DNA of 64,000 bases, from assembly GCF_013386585.1 (NCBI RefSeq), contig NZ_JACARO010000018.1, positions 1 through 64,000 on the forward strand, read 5' to 3'. Positions 30,129 through 37,872 of the stretch are shown here, in pieces; the first letter of the stretch is position 1; the number at the start of each line of letters is the position of its first letter. A program made the position numbers and the translations under genes. Origin of the DNA: Pseudomonas sp. P7548 (GTDB lineage: Bacteria > Pseudomonadota > Gammaproteobacteria > Pseudomonadales > Pseudomonadaceae). The notes under the pieces were generated by a model, which was given only the letters and a program-made list of their open reading frames with translations, made no database searches and had not been told where the DNA came from.

Positions 30129-30353
30129 TTACGGACGGGGAAGGACTTGGGTACGCAGACGCCGCAGAGACGAGGGAATCCCTGCCAAAAACAAGGTCAA
30201 GGCCACCAACAGCAGCACAGAGGCCACCAGGACGCCAACGCCAAATGCTTGTCGGAAGCTGGAAACGTAGCCGAACTCCAGCGAGCAAATTCCCGCGATG
30301 CTGGCTAGCGGCATGGAGACCGCTGCAATGAATATGGAAATGTAAAGCTTCAT
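30129..30353 (-). CDS. Small membrane protein, unknown
   Basis: 74 residues, ATG with GAAGGAAG site upstream. Two hydrophobic segments (LYISIFIAAVSMPLASIAGI and GVGVLVASVLLLVALTLFLA) separated by a short loop; C-terminus basic (SSLRRLRTQVLPRP). Co-directional with and just upstream of the secreted OB/TonB-like gene, so likely one transcript. No family recognised. Confidence 0.6.
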   Translation of the reverse strand: MKLYISIFIAAVSMPLASIAGICSLEFGYVSSFRQAFGVGVLVASVLLLVALTLFLAGIPSSLRRLRTQVLPRP

Positions 30354-30409
30354 ACCTGCTTCCTTCTTATGCCGGCCCACCAACTGTGGATGCCTTGGCA
30401 AGCATAATT

Positions 30410-30441
30410 TATCTGAAAATCAGATATCTGAAAACCAGTTA
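30410..30441. promoter_or_regulatory. Tandem operator-like palindrome
   Basis: TATCTG-AAAAT-CAGATA (30410-30426) is an exact 6-5-6 palindrome, followed by a second, imperfect copy (TATCTG-AAAAC-CAGTTA, to 30441). It lies between the divergent small membrane gene (start 30353) and the XRE gene (start 30475), suited to binding the XRE protein and controlling both sides. Confidence 0.6.
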
Positions 30442-30474
30442 TAGATTGAGAGCTGCTCAATTTGAGACAGCCTT

Positions 30475-30723
30475 ATGCCAAAAGCTATTTACCGGCCTGA
30501 ATACGACGTATTTCTATCATTGCTCAAGCAGCGACGAACTCTCGCAGGCATGACACAAGGGGAATGTTCCAAGGCACTAGGACGACCGCAATCTTTCATG
30601 AGCGACGTCGAGCGTGGTATTAGACGACTTGATATTATTCAAATCCGAGACCTATGCGTTGTTTTACGCTGTAACTTTGTCGAGTTGATTCAGGATTTTG
30701 ATAAACAAATAGATGTGAAATAG
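30475..30723 (+). CDS. XRE-family transcriptional regulator
   Basis: 82 residues. HTH_3-type helix-turn-helix: LLKQRRTLAGMTQGECSKAL with recognition part GRPQSFMSDVERGIRRLD and LRCNFVELI closing the domain. It probably acts on the palindrome 35-65 bp upstream. First of a plus-strand set with the 68-residue gene and resolvase. Confidence 0.85.
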   Translation: MPKAIYRPEYDVFLSLLKQRRTLAGMTQGECSKALGRPQSFMSDVERGIRRLDIIQIRDLCVVLRCNFVELIQDFDKQIDVK

Positions 30724-30790
30724 TTTCCTTTCCAACCCATAGGGTAAGCATCGACCGGCAACCTCCACACACCTATGAAGGGCAATTATC

Positions 30791-30997
30791 GTGTCAGACC
30801 CAAATGAATCGATAGCGAATGCATTGGAACTGCTACTTATCAATCAAAATGGGATCGGTGCTGCCATTGAAGAATTAGCGAAATGGGTAGCTGAACGTGG
30901 CTCTACAGACACGGCCCGCAACGTTTTGGGAGCTTTAGAAACGCTGGATACAAATGCCGAAAGCATAGGATCAGCTATAAGGGCTCTGCGAAGCTAG
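30791..30997 (+). CDS. Small soluble protein, GTG start, unknown
   Basis: 68 residues starting GTG (30791) with GAAGGG 11 nt upstream. Helical, acidic and lacking membrane or cysteine features (ELLLINQNGIGAAIEELAKW). The internal pattern NQNGIGAAIEEL and TNAESIGSAIRAL looks like an imperfect duplication. No family known to me. 67 bp after the XRE gene. Confidence 0.55.
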   Translation: MSDPNESIANALELLLINQNGIGAAIEELAKWVAERGSTDTARNVLGALETLDTNAESIGSAIRALRS

Positions 30998-31009
30998 CCC
31001 AATTCTCAT

Positions 31010-31116
31010 TATCAAAAGACTCTACTTTTTTGGTAGTCCGACGGAACGTGGTTCCGATCTATCAAAAACCTATTGCGGAAAGCTATATGATCAAATTATC
31101 ATTGATCTATCAAAAC
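31010..31116. promoter_or_regulatory. Repeat-rich res-like region before the resolvase
   Basis: Three TATCAAAA copies (31011, 31061, 31108); the last two sit in identical 12-mers GATCTATCAAAA starting 47 bp apart. Also an exact palindrome CGGAAC-GTG-GTTCCG (31043-31057) and GATCAA-ATTATCA-TTGATC (31089-31107). The position just upstream of a resolvase-type gene is that of a res site or autoregulatory operator. Confidence 0.55.
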
Positions 31117-31138
31117 ATACTATAAAGGATAACAAAAT

Positions 31139-31756
31139 TTGAAAGCACATCTGTACCTGCGTGCCAGCACCAAAGACCAAGATGCGTTGCGAGCTAAAGC
31201 TAGCTTGGATGCATTTGTAACTGAAAAAGGCCTTGTCATTGCTGGGGTATATTCTGAAAACATCAGCGGAACAAAGCTAGACCGCCCAGAATTGATGCGG
31301 TTGTTGGACGCAGCACAACCCGGTGAATGCATTGTATGTGAAAGCGTCGACCGTCTAAGTCGTCTGTCCCAGTCAGATTGGGAAACTCTGAAAGCCAAGA
31401 TCAAAGCAAAGGGTTTACGCCTTGTGATTGCAGATTTGCCTACAAGTCATATGTTGATTGAAGACAAGGGAATGACTGGTCAGATAATGGAAGTAATCAA
31501 CAGTATGCTGTTGGACCTCATGGCGACGATGGCTCGCCTAGACCAAGAAAAACGTGTGGAGCGAATCAAGCAGGGATTGGAAAACAAACGCTTGGCAGAC
31601 CCAGCCTGGACGCCAAAGGGGAAAAGCAAGAATGTTGAAAAGTGGGCTAAAGTACAAATGTTAATGGCTAAACACCCAACAATGTCAGCAGAAAATATTG
31701 CCAAACTTGCAGAAGTTGGCGTTGCTACAGTATACCGAATCAAGCGTGGGGCTTAG
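31139..31756 (+). CDS. Small serine recombinase (resolvase/invertase type)
   Basis: 205 residues, TTG start with AAGGA 8 nt upstream. Catalytic domain 1 to about 135 with nucleophile S10 (YLRASTKDQ), the VDRLSRLSQ arginine region and long E-helix; C-terminal HTH of Hin/resolvase type (MSAENIAKLAEVGVATVYRIKRG). This is the cointegrate-resolving or inverting class, distinct from the large recombinase at 31841. Convergent with that gene. Confidence 0.85.
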   Translation: MKAHLYLRASTKDQDALRAKASLDAFVTEKGLVIAGVYSENISGTKLDRPELMRLLDAAQPGECIVCESVDRLSRLSQSDWETLKAKIKAKGLRLVIADLPTSHMLIEDKGMTGQIMEVINSMLLDLMATMARLDQEKRVERIKQGLENKRLADPAWTPKGKSKNVEKWAKVQMLMAKHPTMSAENIAKLAEVGVATVYRIKRGA

Positions 31757-31840
31757 TCCCCCCGTAGGCCCGGAGGGGTTAGATTTAGGTACCATCCACG
31801 GTTCCATGCGACGAAGATCAATTCAAACATTCGGCACCCT

Positions 31841-33634
31841 TCAACTCCCCCCTTTATCCCCACCTCGAGATTGTTTCACAAACATCTTCAATAACTTTTG
31901 ATTAGCAGCTTCGTTATCTGCCGCACTGAACTGAAACTGATGCACATCAATATCACCCGGCACATTAATTTTGTATGCTGCCATCGACTCGTCTGATAAC
32001 GCTTCTTTCAGCATTCCACCAGGCTTGGTGATAAATCTTGTCGCTTGCAAGTCATTTTGACGGATACCGGCACGCAGTAAGTCACTGGAAAAAGGTACAA
32101 ATAGAAGGGCTTGCCCATGGTCTGCCATATAGAAAAATTTCGGAAATTCTCCCACCATCACACCATATTGAACACGGATATCATCGTGTTTAATTCGAAC
32201 CTTTACTCCTAGCCGCTGTACCTGCTGATTTGCTAAGTATCGACCCTCATAAGAAACCAAATCAAGCTTCTTGAAGAAATCAAATTTGTCGGCCACATAC
32301 TCAGATGAAAGATCGAGTTTGCATTGATCAAGTTCAATCTCCATTTTTGACATATTACCTTCGATATTTGCAGCGGCTTCTGCAAGTGTTCTTGAGGGGT
32401 GCGACTCCATCAATGCAGACATATCTACAAGCTTCACCCTTGCCGATTCTAACCTTCCATCAAGTTCACTAATACGTTTGCGTAGCAATTGCGCATTATC
32501 CTTGATCAAGGATGTCATATTCAGTTTGGCAAGCATTTCTTTGAAAACCAGTTCGCTTACATCTAATCGAACTGACCGATTAATACATGCTCCCTTCGCG
32601 GATTTAGAACAACGAAGATATTTCTGGCCCTTCGGTGGCGCCCCTTTATTAACCAAATGCATCGGCGATTTGCAGTATGCACATAAAGCAATTTTTGCCC
32701 AAACATTGAAGTTCGATGTCGTCTTCGTTATTTTTGAAACGTCTCGAGACCTACGACCATCCAACGCCGCATAATACAATTCTTCATCAATTACTGCCGG
32801 ATAGAAACCCTTGATTGGCTCGCCAGAAGTACGACGCTGACCCTCGGTCCAAATGTTTGGTTGATATTCTCCAAGCACTGATCTGTTTGTCAGTATCTTG
32901 GCGATTGAGCTATTCCCCCACAGCCCAGATTTGTTCCTATTTTCAGAACCAAAAACCGGCACACCTTCACTATTAAACAACTTAACAATCGCACGCTGCC
33001 CATAACCCTGAACCGTCAGGTCGAACACCCTTCTCACAGTTTTTGCACGGTCAGCAATGACCCTATACGCCTCACCATCAAACGATAACCATTGGGGACA
33101 TGCAGCCCCAAGCGGCAGACCTTCAGATCGGGCCAACGACTGTTTCTGCTGCCATGCTTCCGAAACCCTCTTACCCTTTACCGAAGATTCGGAATGAGCA
33201 CGAGACATATGAAATATGGACATGACCAACTGCATCGGTTCGGCAGACTTACGGTAAACAGTGCCGTCGCCGAAAGTAACGACAACGATCCCACTGTTTA
33301 AAAGGTCCAGAAATCGTGGCAACGCTTCCGTTACCTGTTCTCGACTAAGCCTATCAAGTGATTCTACTAACAAGTAAGAACCAGAAACAATCTTGCCTTG
33401 TTTCACATAGTCATAAAACCGACCAAGACTACTTGTAACCCGATTAACATTAGTTCCCCTATACGCACTTACACCTGCATCCAAGAAAGCGTAGTTGCTG
33501 TCCTTTACCAGCTCTAAATCGTGCCTGTCTGCATATTCAATAGCGGCCTTGTACTGGCGCCTACGACTATCTCCCTTCGCCTGCTCTGGGGTTGAGAAAC
33601 GCACGTAGCTGTAGGCTTTAGGTCTGCTGGTCAT
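31841..33634 (-). CDS. Large serine recombinase (island integrase)
   Basis: 597 residues, the usual length of phiC31/Bxb1-type integrases. N-terminal catalytic domain has S14 (YSYVRFSTPEQ) and SLDRLSREQV; recombinase domain about 160-290 (VRRVFDLTVQGYGQRAIV); zinc ribbon with paired cysteines (CAYCKSPMHLV ... YLRCSKSAKGAC, about 325-350); then a coiled coil (LRKRISELDGRLESARVKL). Its start lies 22 bp from the attR arm, typical of integrases that carry attP beside their own gene. It probably chose comM as attB. Confidence 0.92.
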   Translation of the reverse strand: MTSRPKAYSYVRFSTPEQAKGDSRRRQYKAAIEYADRHDLELVKDSNYAFLDAGVSAYRGTNVNRVTSSLGRFYDYVKQGKIVSGSYLLVESLDRLSREQVTEALPRFLDLLNSGIVVVTFGDGTVYRKSAEPMQLVMSIFHMSRAHSESSVKGKRVSEAWQQKQSLARSEGLPLGAACPQWLSFDGEAYRVIADRAKTVRRVFDLTVQGYGQRAIVKLFNSEGVPVFGSENRNKSGLWGNSSIAKILTNRSVLGEYQPNIWTEGQRRTSGEPIKGFYPAVIDEELYYAALDGRRSRDVSKITKTTSNFNVWAKIALCAYCKSPMHLVNKGAPPKGQKYLRCSKSAKGACINRSVRLDVSELVFKEMLAKLNMTSLIKDNAQLLRKRISELDGRLESARVKLVDMSALMESHPSRTLAEAAANIEGNMSKMEIELDQCKLDLSSEYVADKFDFFKKLDLVSYEGRYLANQQVQRLGVKVRIKHDDIRVQYGVMVGEFPKFFYMADHGQALLFVPFSSDLLRAGIRQNDLQATRFITKPGGMLKEALSDESMAAYKINVPGDIDVHQFQFSAADNEAANQKLLKMFVKQSRGGDKGGS

Positions 33635-33655
33635 TGGCCAATACGTCTATATTGA

Positions 33656-33690
33656 ATTGGGTGTATTTTACCACAACTTGCTGTTGAGCG
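33656..33690. mobile_element. attR, right junction of comM island
   Basis: Element arm 33656-33677 (ATTGGGTG...CACAAC), spacer TTGCTG, with the TGCTG core at 33679-33683, then comM (TTGAGCGGGCC). Inverted counterpart of the attL arm. Confidence 0.8.
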
Positions 33691-34535
33691 GGCCACCCGG
33701 TACGGGCAAGACCTTGCTCGCCAGCCGCCTGCCGGGCCTGCTGCCACCGCTGAGTGAACAGGAAGCCCTGGAAGTCGCGGCAATTCAGTCCGTCGTCAGC
33801 CTGGCTCCCTTGAGCCACTGGCCTCATAGGCCATTTCGTCAGCCCCACCATTCGGCGTCCGGCCCGGCCTTGGTGGGGGGCGGGTCGAAGCCGCAGCCGG
33901 GGGAGATCACACTGGCCCATCACGGTGTGCTGTTCCTGGATGAACTGCCGGAGTTCGATCGCAAGGTGCTTGAGGTGCTGCGTGAACCCCTGGAGTCGGG
34001 GCACATCGTGATTTCCCGCGCTCGCGACCGGGTGAGTTTCCCGGCACGCTTCCAGCTGGTGGCGGCCATGAACCCCTGCCCTTGCGGCTACCTGGGCGAA
34101 CCCAGTGGGCGCTGCCGCTGCACGCCGGAACAGATACAACGCTACCGCAACAAGCTCTCCGGGCCGCTGCTGGACCGCATCGACCTGCACCTGACCGTTG
34201 CACGGGAAAGCACAGCGCTGAACCCGACACCGCAGGCCGGCGACGATACCGCCAGTGCCTCCAGGCAGGTCTGCGCAGCCCGTGAACGCCAGCAACGGCG
34301 CCAGGGTTGTGCCAATGCCTTTCTGGACCTGCCGGGGTTACGCCAGCACTGCCAGCTGTCGAAGGTCGATGAAGGCTGGCTGGAGACCGCCTGCGAGCGG
34401 CTGACCTTGTCCCTGCGGGCGGCTCACAGGCTGCTGAAAGTAGCGCGGACCCTGGCCGACCTTGAGCAGACAGACGCAATCGCACGCCATCACCTGCAAG
34501 AGGCCCTGCAATATCGGCCGGCAGCCATCACCTGA
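33684..34535 (+). pseudogene. comM: comM 3' fragment carrying the AAA+ core
   Basis: 284 codons including stop, in frame with the 5' fragment if the island is removed. Encodes LSGPPGTGKTLLASRLPG (Walker A), GVLFLDELPEF (Walker B region), then the C-terminal Mg-chelatase domain (ERLTLSLRAAHRLLKVARTLADLE). The frame runs upstream into island DNA to a TTG at 33657, but no good ribosome site is seen there, so this part is probably silent. Confidence 0.9.
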
Positions 34536-34552
34536 GCGCAACACCTACCAGG

Positions 34553-34636
34553 GTAGGAGCCGGCTTGCCGGCGATGGCTGCCTCAAGGTTTGCGCGAGGC
34601 CTGAGGGCCTCATCGCCGGCAAGCCGGCGCCTACAG
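34553..34636. repeat. REP doublet, TAGGAGCCGGCTTGCC type
   Basis: Inverted units GTAGGAGCCGGCTTGCCGGCG and GCCGGCAAGCCGGCGCCTAC between comM and the chemoreceptor gene. Confidence 0.85.
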
Positions 34637-34647
34637 GGGGCGGGGTG

Positions 34648-36624
34648 TCAGCGGAAGCGGTCGACCTCTTGGCGTAAGCCCGCCGCCAGGGTTTCCAGTT
34701 CCTTGGCGGTGATCGCCAGGTTCGACACCACTTCACGCTGTTCGCTGTTGGCCAGCGCAATGCTTTGCAGGTTGCTGCTGAGCACGTTCGCGGTGCTGCT
34801 CTGTTCCTGGGTCGCGGTGGTGATCGCCGCAAATTGCTGGCCGGCCGAGCGGCTTTGCTCGTCGATGCGCGCCAGGGCCGAAGCCACGTCGGCGTTACGC
34901 GACAGGCCTTCTTGCATCAACACATTGCCGCGCTCCATGGTGCTGATGGCGTTGCCGGTTTCCTGCTGGATGCTCTGGATCATCCCGGAGATTTCATCAG
35001 TGGCCTCACGGGTACGCGACGCCAGGTTGCGCACCTCGTCGGCGACCACCGCGAAACCACGGCCTTGCTCGCCGGCCCGCGCAGCTTCGATGGCGGCGTT
35101 CAGCGCCAACAGGTTGGTCTGCTCGGCAATCGAGGTGATCACTCCCACAATCCCGCCGATTTCCTGGGAGCGTTGGCCCAAGGTGTTGATCACCGTGGCC
35201 GTGCTGTTCAGTGCCGTGGCGATATGTTCCAGCGACGACGAGGCTTCTTGCATCGAGGTGCGACCGATGCGCGTCTGCTGGGCATTTTCCTGGGCCAGGC
35301 GTTCGGTGTTGCCCATGTTGTCGGCGATGTTCAACGAGGTGGCACTGAACTCCTCCACCGCACCGGCCATGCTGGTGATCTCGCCGGACTGCTGTTCCAT
35401 GCCTTCATAAGCGCCACCGGACAACCCGGACAAGGCCTGTGCCCGGCTGTTGACCTCTTCGGCCGCCTTGCGGATGTGCGAGACCATGGTCGACAAGGCT
35501 TCACCCATCTGGTTGAAGCTGCGCGCCAACTGGCCGATTTCGTCATGGCTGGCCACGTTCAAGCGTGCGCTCAAATCGCCGGCGCCCAGGGCTTCGGCCT
35601 GGCGCACCAGGTCACTCAACGGCTGCAGTTTGCTGCGCAGCAGCCAGACCGCCGCGCCGACCGCCAGCAGCATTGCCAGCACGCTGCCGATCACCAGGCG
35701 AATACCTACCGCCCAAGTGACTGCGCGGATCTCGGACTTCGGCATGCTTGCCACCACCGACCACGGGCCGCCTTCGAACGGCACCGAGACGCTGTAGAAA
35801 TCTTCGTTCTTGTCACTCCAGAAGCGGCCTTCACCGGGCTTCTTCGCCAGGTCGAGCATCACCGGGATCGCCTGATCCAGCGCCTGCACGCCCGCCGGTG
35901 GCACCAACCAATGTTTCTGTTCGTCCAACAGCGCCAGCGAGCCGGTCTGGCCGATACGGAAGCGCTTGAGGTTGTCGAACTGGGCCTTCTGCTCGTCGGT
36001 GTAGTCAAAGCCGATGAACAACACGGCGATGACCTTGCCGCTGGCGTCACGCACCGGGGTGTACTGGGTCATGTAGGAGCGGTCGAACAGCACGGCCCGG
36101 CCCACGTAATTCTGCCCTGACAGCAGGCGCTGGTACGCCGGGTGCTGGTGGTCGAGCACGGTACCGATGGCCCGGTTGCCGTCCTGCTTGGTCAGCGAGG
36201 TGCTGATACGAATGAAGTCCTCGCCGCTGCGCACGAACACCGTGGCCACGCCGCCGGACATCTGCTTGAACTCATCCACTTCATCAAAGTTGTTGTTCAG
36301 CACCTCCTCGCCCAGGTACAGGCTTGGGGTTTGCACGCCGGCCACGGTGACTGGCTGGTCTGCACGCACGCTCAGGCCGGCGCCGAAGCGCTTTTCGAAC
36401 AGCCCGCTCAAACGCTGGGTACTCTCGCGCAAGGTGCTGTGGAAGGTATTGAGTTGGTCGGCCAGCAAACGCGCCTCGCTGGCCAGGTGTTCCTCGCGGG
36501 TGTCGAGGTTGGCCGAGTCGAGGGAACGCAAGGCAAAGACGGTACTGCCGCTGATGACGACAGCCAGAATAACGGCCAAGGCGAGGCCTAGTTGGGAGGC
36601 GATCCGAGCGCGAGGTTGAGACAT
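34648..36624 (-). CDS. Methyl-accepting chemotaxis protein with Cache sensor
   Basis: 658-residue transmembrane chemoreceptor. TM1 about 13-33, periplasmic Cache 3/Cache 2-like sensor about 35-300 (includes [17 protein letters not shown] and [16 protein letters not shown]), TM2 about 306-328, HAMP ([16 protein letters not shown]), then the signalling coiled coil with hairpin tip [19 protein letters not shown]. No CheR-binding pentapeptide at the C-terminus. Ligand unknown; Cache domains of this type often sense small organic acids or amino compounds. Confidence 0.9.
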   Translation of the reverse strand: MSQPRARIASQLGLALAVILAVVISGSTVFALRSLDSANLDTREEHLASEARLLADQLNTFHSTLRESTQRLSGLFEKRFGAGLSVRADQPVTVAGVQTPSLYLGEEVLNNNFDEVDEFKQMSGGVATVFVRSGEDFIRISTSLTKQDGNRAIGTVLDHQHPAYQRLLSGQNYVGRAVLFDRSYMTQYTPVRDASGKVIAVLFIGFDYTDEQKAQFDNLKRFRIGQTGSLALLDEQKHWLVPPAGVQALDQAIPVMLDLAKKPGEGRFWSDKNEDFYSVSVPFEGGPWSVVASMPKSEIRAVTWAVGIRLVIGSVLAMLLAVGAAVWLLRSKLQPLSDLVRQAEALGAGDLSARLNVASHDEIGQLARSFNQMGEALSTMVSHIRKAAEEVNSRAQALSGLSGGAYEGMEQQSGEITSMAGAVEEFSATSLNIADNMGNTERLAQENAQQTRIGRTSMQEASSSLEHIATALNSTATVINTLGQRSQEIGGIVGVITSIAEQTNLLALNAAIEAARAGEQGRGFAVVADEVRNLASRTREATDEISGMIQSIQQETGNAISTMERGNVLMQEGLSRNADVASALARIDEQSRSAGQQFAAITTATQEQSSTANVLSSNLQSIALANSEQREVVSNLAITAKELETLAAGLRQEVDRFR

Positions 36625-36801
36625 GACAGCTCCTGGCCGAGGCCAGGATCATCCTGATCTCATAGCGCTGCTCGGCAAATTATCTGGTGGGAAACGTTGG
36701 TGCACGATGGTTCCAACACACCTTCTTCGGCGGGCGCGGGCAATACTTGAGCGATTCACAGGGATATCGCGCAAACGATTGCACGAACGGTAGGCCGCGC
36801 A

Positions 36802-37722
36802 TCAGTCGAGGCGCTGCACCTGAGGCAATTCCATCGCCTTGACTTCGCCCTGAAGAAACTCCGCCAAACGTCGCAGCCGCTCTCCCCCGGGGCGGGTTTT
36901 CGGCCACACCAAGTAATAGTTTTCACCACTGGCGACTGCGGTGGGCCACGGCAGGCTCAACCGCCCCTGAGCCACGTCCTCGGCCACCATCAGCAGGTCG
37001 CCCATGGACACCCCGTAGCCCCGCGCGGCAGCGATCATGCCCAGTTCAAGGGTATCGAACACCTGCCCGCCCTTGAGCGACACCTGGGACGACAAGCCCA
37101 TGCGCTCCAGCCAATTGCGCCAGTCGCGACGGTCGGGCGTGGGATGCAGCAACTCGGCGGTGGCCAGGCGCGCTGCATCCCAGGGCCCATCCTCAAGCAG
37201 GTTGGGCGCCCCCACTGGAATCAGCAACTCGGGGAACAGGTAACTGGCTTCCCAATCGGCCGGGAAATGTCCGTAGCTCAGCAGCACCGCACAATCGAAC
37301 GGCTCCTGATTGAAGTCCACCTCATCCACGCTCATCCACGCACTGGTCAGTTGCACCTCGTTGCCCGGCTGCAACGCCCGGAAACGACTGAGCCGCGCCA
37401 GCAGCCAGCGCATGGTCAGAGTCGAGGGTGCTTTCATGCGCAGGATGTCGTCTTCGGCATTCAGTGTATGGCAGGCCCGTTCCAGCGCGGCAAAGCCTTC
37501 ACGCACGCCGGGCAACAGCAGGCGCGCCGCTTCGGTGAGTTGCAGGGTGCGCCCGCTGCGCTGGAACAGGCGACAGGCAAAATGCTCTTCCAGCGTACGG
37601 ATATGCCGGCTGACCGCACTCTGGGTGATCGACAGCTCCTCGGCGGCGCGCGTGAAGGAGTTATGCCGGGACGCAGCCTCAAATGCACGCAGGGCATAAA
37701 GCGGAGGGAGGCGGCGCGACAT
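36802..37722 (-). CDS. LysR-family regulator (GcvA-like)
   Basis: 306 residues from MSRRLPPLYALRAFEAASRH. N-terminal winged HTH (SFTRAAEELSITQSAVSRHIRTLE), C-terminal substrate-binding-like domain. The LPPLYALRAFEAAARH opening is typical of the GcvA/AmpR-like subgroup. Divergent from the MATE gene, about 150 bp away, so it may regulate that exporter. Same pair is adjacent in P. aeruginosa as I recall. Confidence 0.88.
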   Translation of the reverse strand: MSRRLPPLYALRAFEAASRHNSFTRAAEELSITQSAVSRHIRTLEEHFACRLFQRSGRTLQLTEAARLLLPGVREGFAALERACHTLNAEDDILRMKAPSTLTMRWLLARLSRFRALQPGNEVQLTSAWMSVDEVDFNQEPFDCAVLLSYGHFPADWEASYLFPELLIPVGAPNLLEDGPWDAARLATAELLHPTPDRRDWRNWLERMGLSSQVSLKGGQVFDTLELGMIAAARGYGVSMGDLLMVAEDVAQGRLSLPWPTAVASGENYYLVWPKTRPGGERLRRLAEFLQGEVKAMELPQVQRLD

Positions 37723-37872
37723 ACGGAAAACTCCTACAAACCAAAGCAGCACCCTAGCAGAATCCGTATACATGAGTATTAGTCATGCGAACGATCGCTT
37801 TTATCCTTTTGTGCAATGCACCAGGAGCGCCGAGAATCGACCCTTCCCCACCCCTCTGACTTTTCGAGCGTG

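Larger units (their letters stand above)
24772..33683. mobile_element. Serine-recombinase genomic island inserted in comM
   Basis: About 8.9 kb, visibly more AT-rich and with different codon use from flanking core genes. Contents in order: PLD-fold nuclease (+), adenine methylase and HTH protein (-), Gp2/YagK-like protein (+), TonB/OB-like secreted protein and small membrane protein (-), XRE regulator, 68-residue protein and resolvase (+), large serine recombinase (-) at the right end. No conjugation, capsid or terminase genes, so it cannot transfer alone; it may be a satellite or an integrative element mobilised by others. Confidence 0.88.

Noticed and set aside
24132..34535. Insertion of an IS or AbaR-type transposon in comM
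   Set aside because: No DDE transposase or Tni genes; ends show integrase att structure, not terminal inverted repeats with a target duplication.
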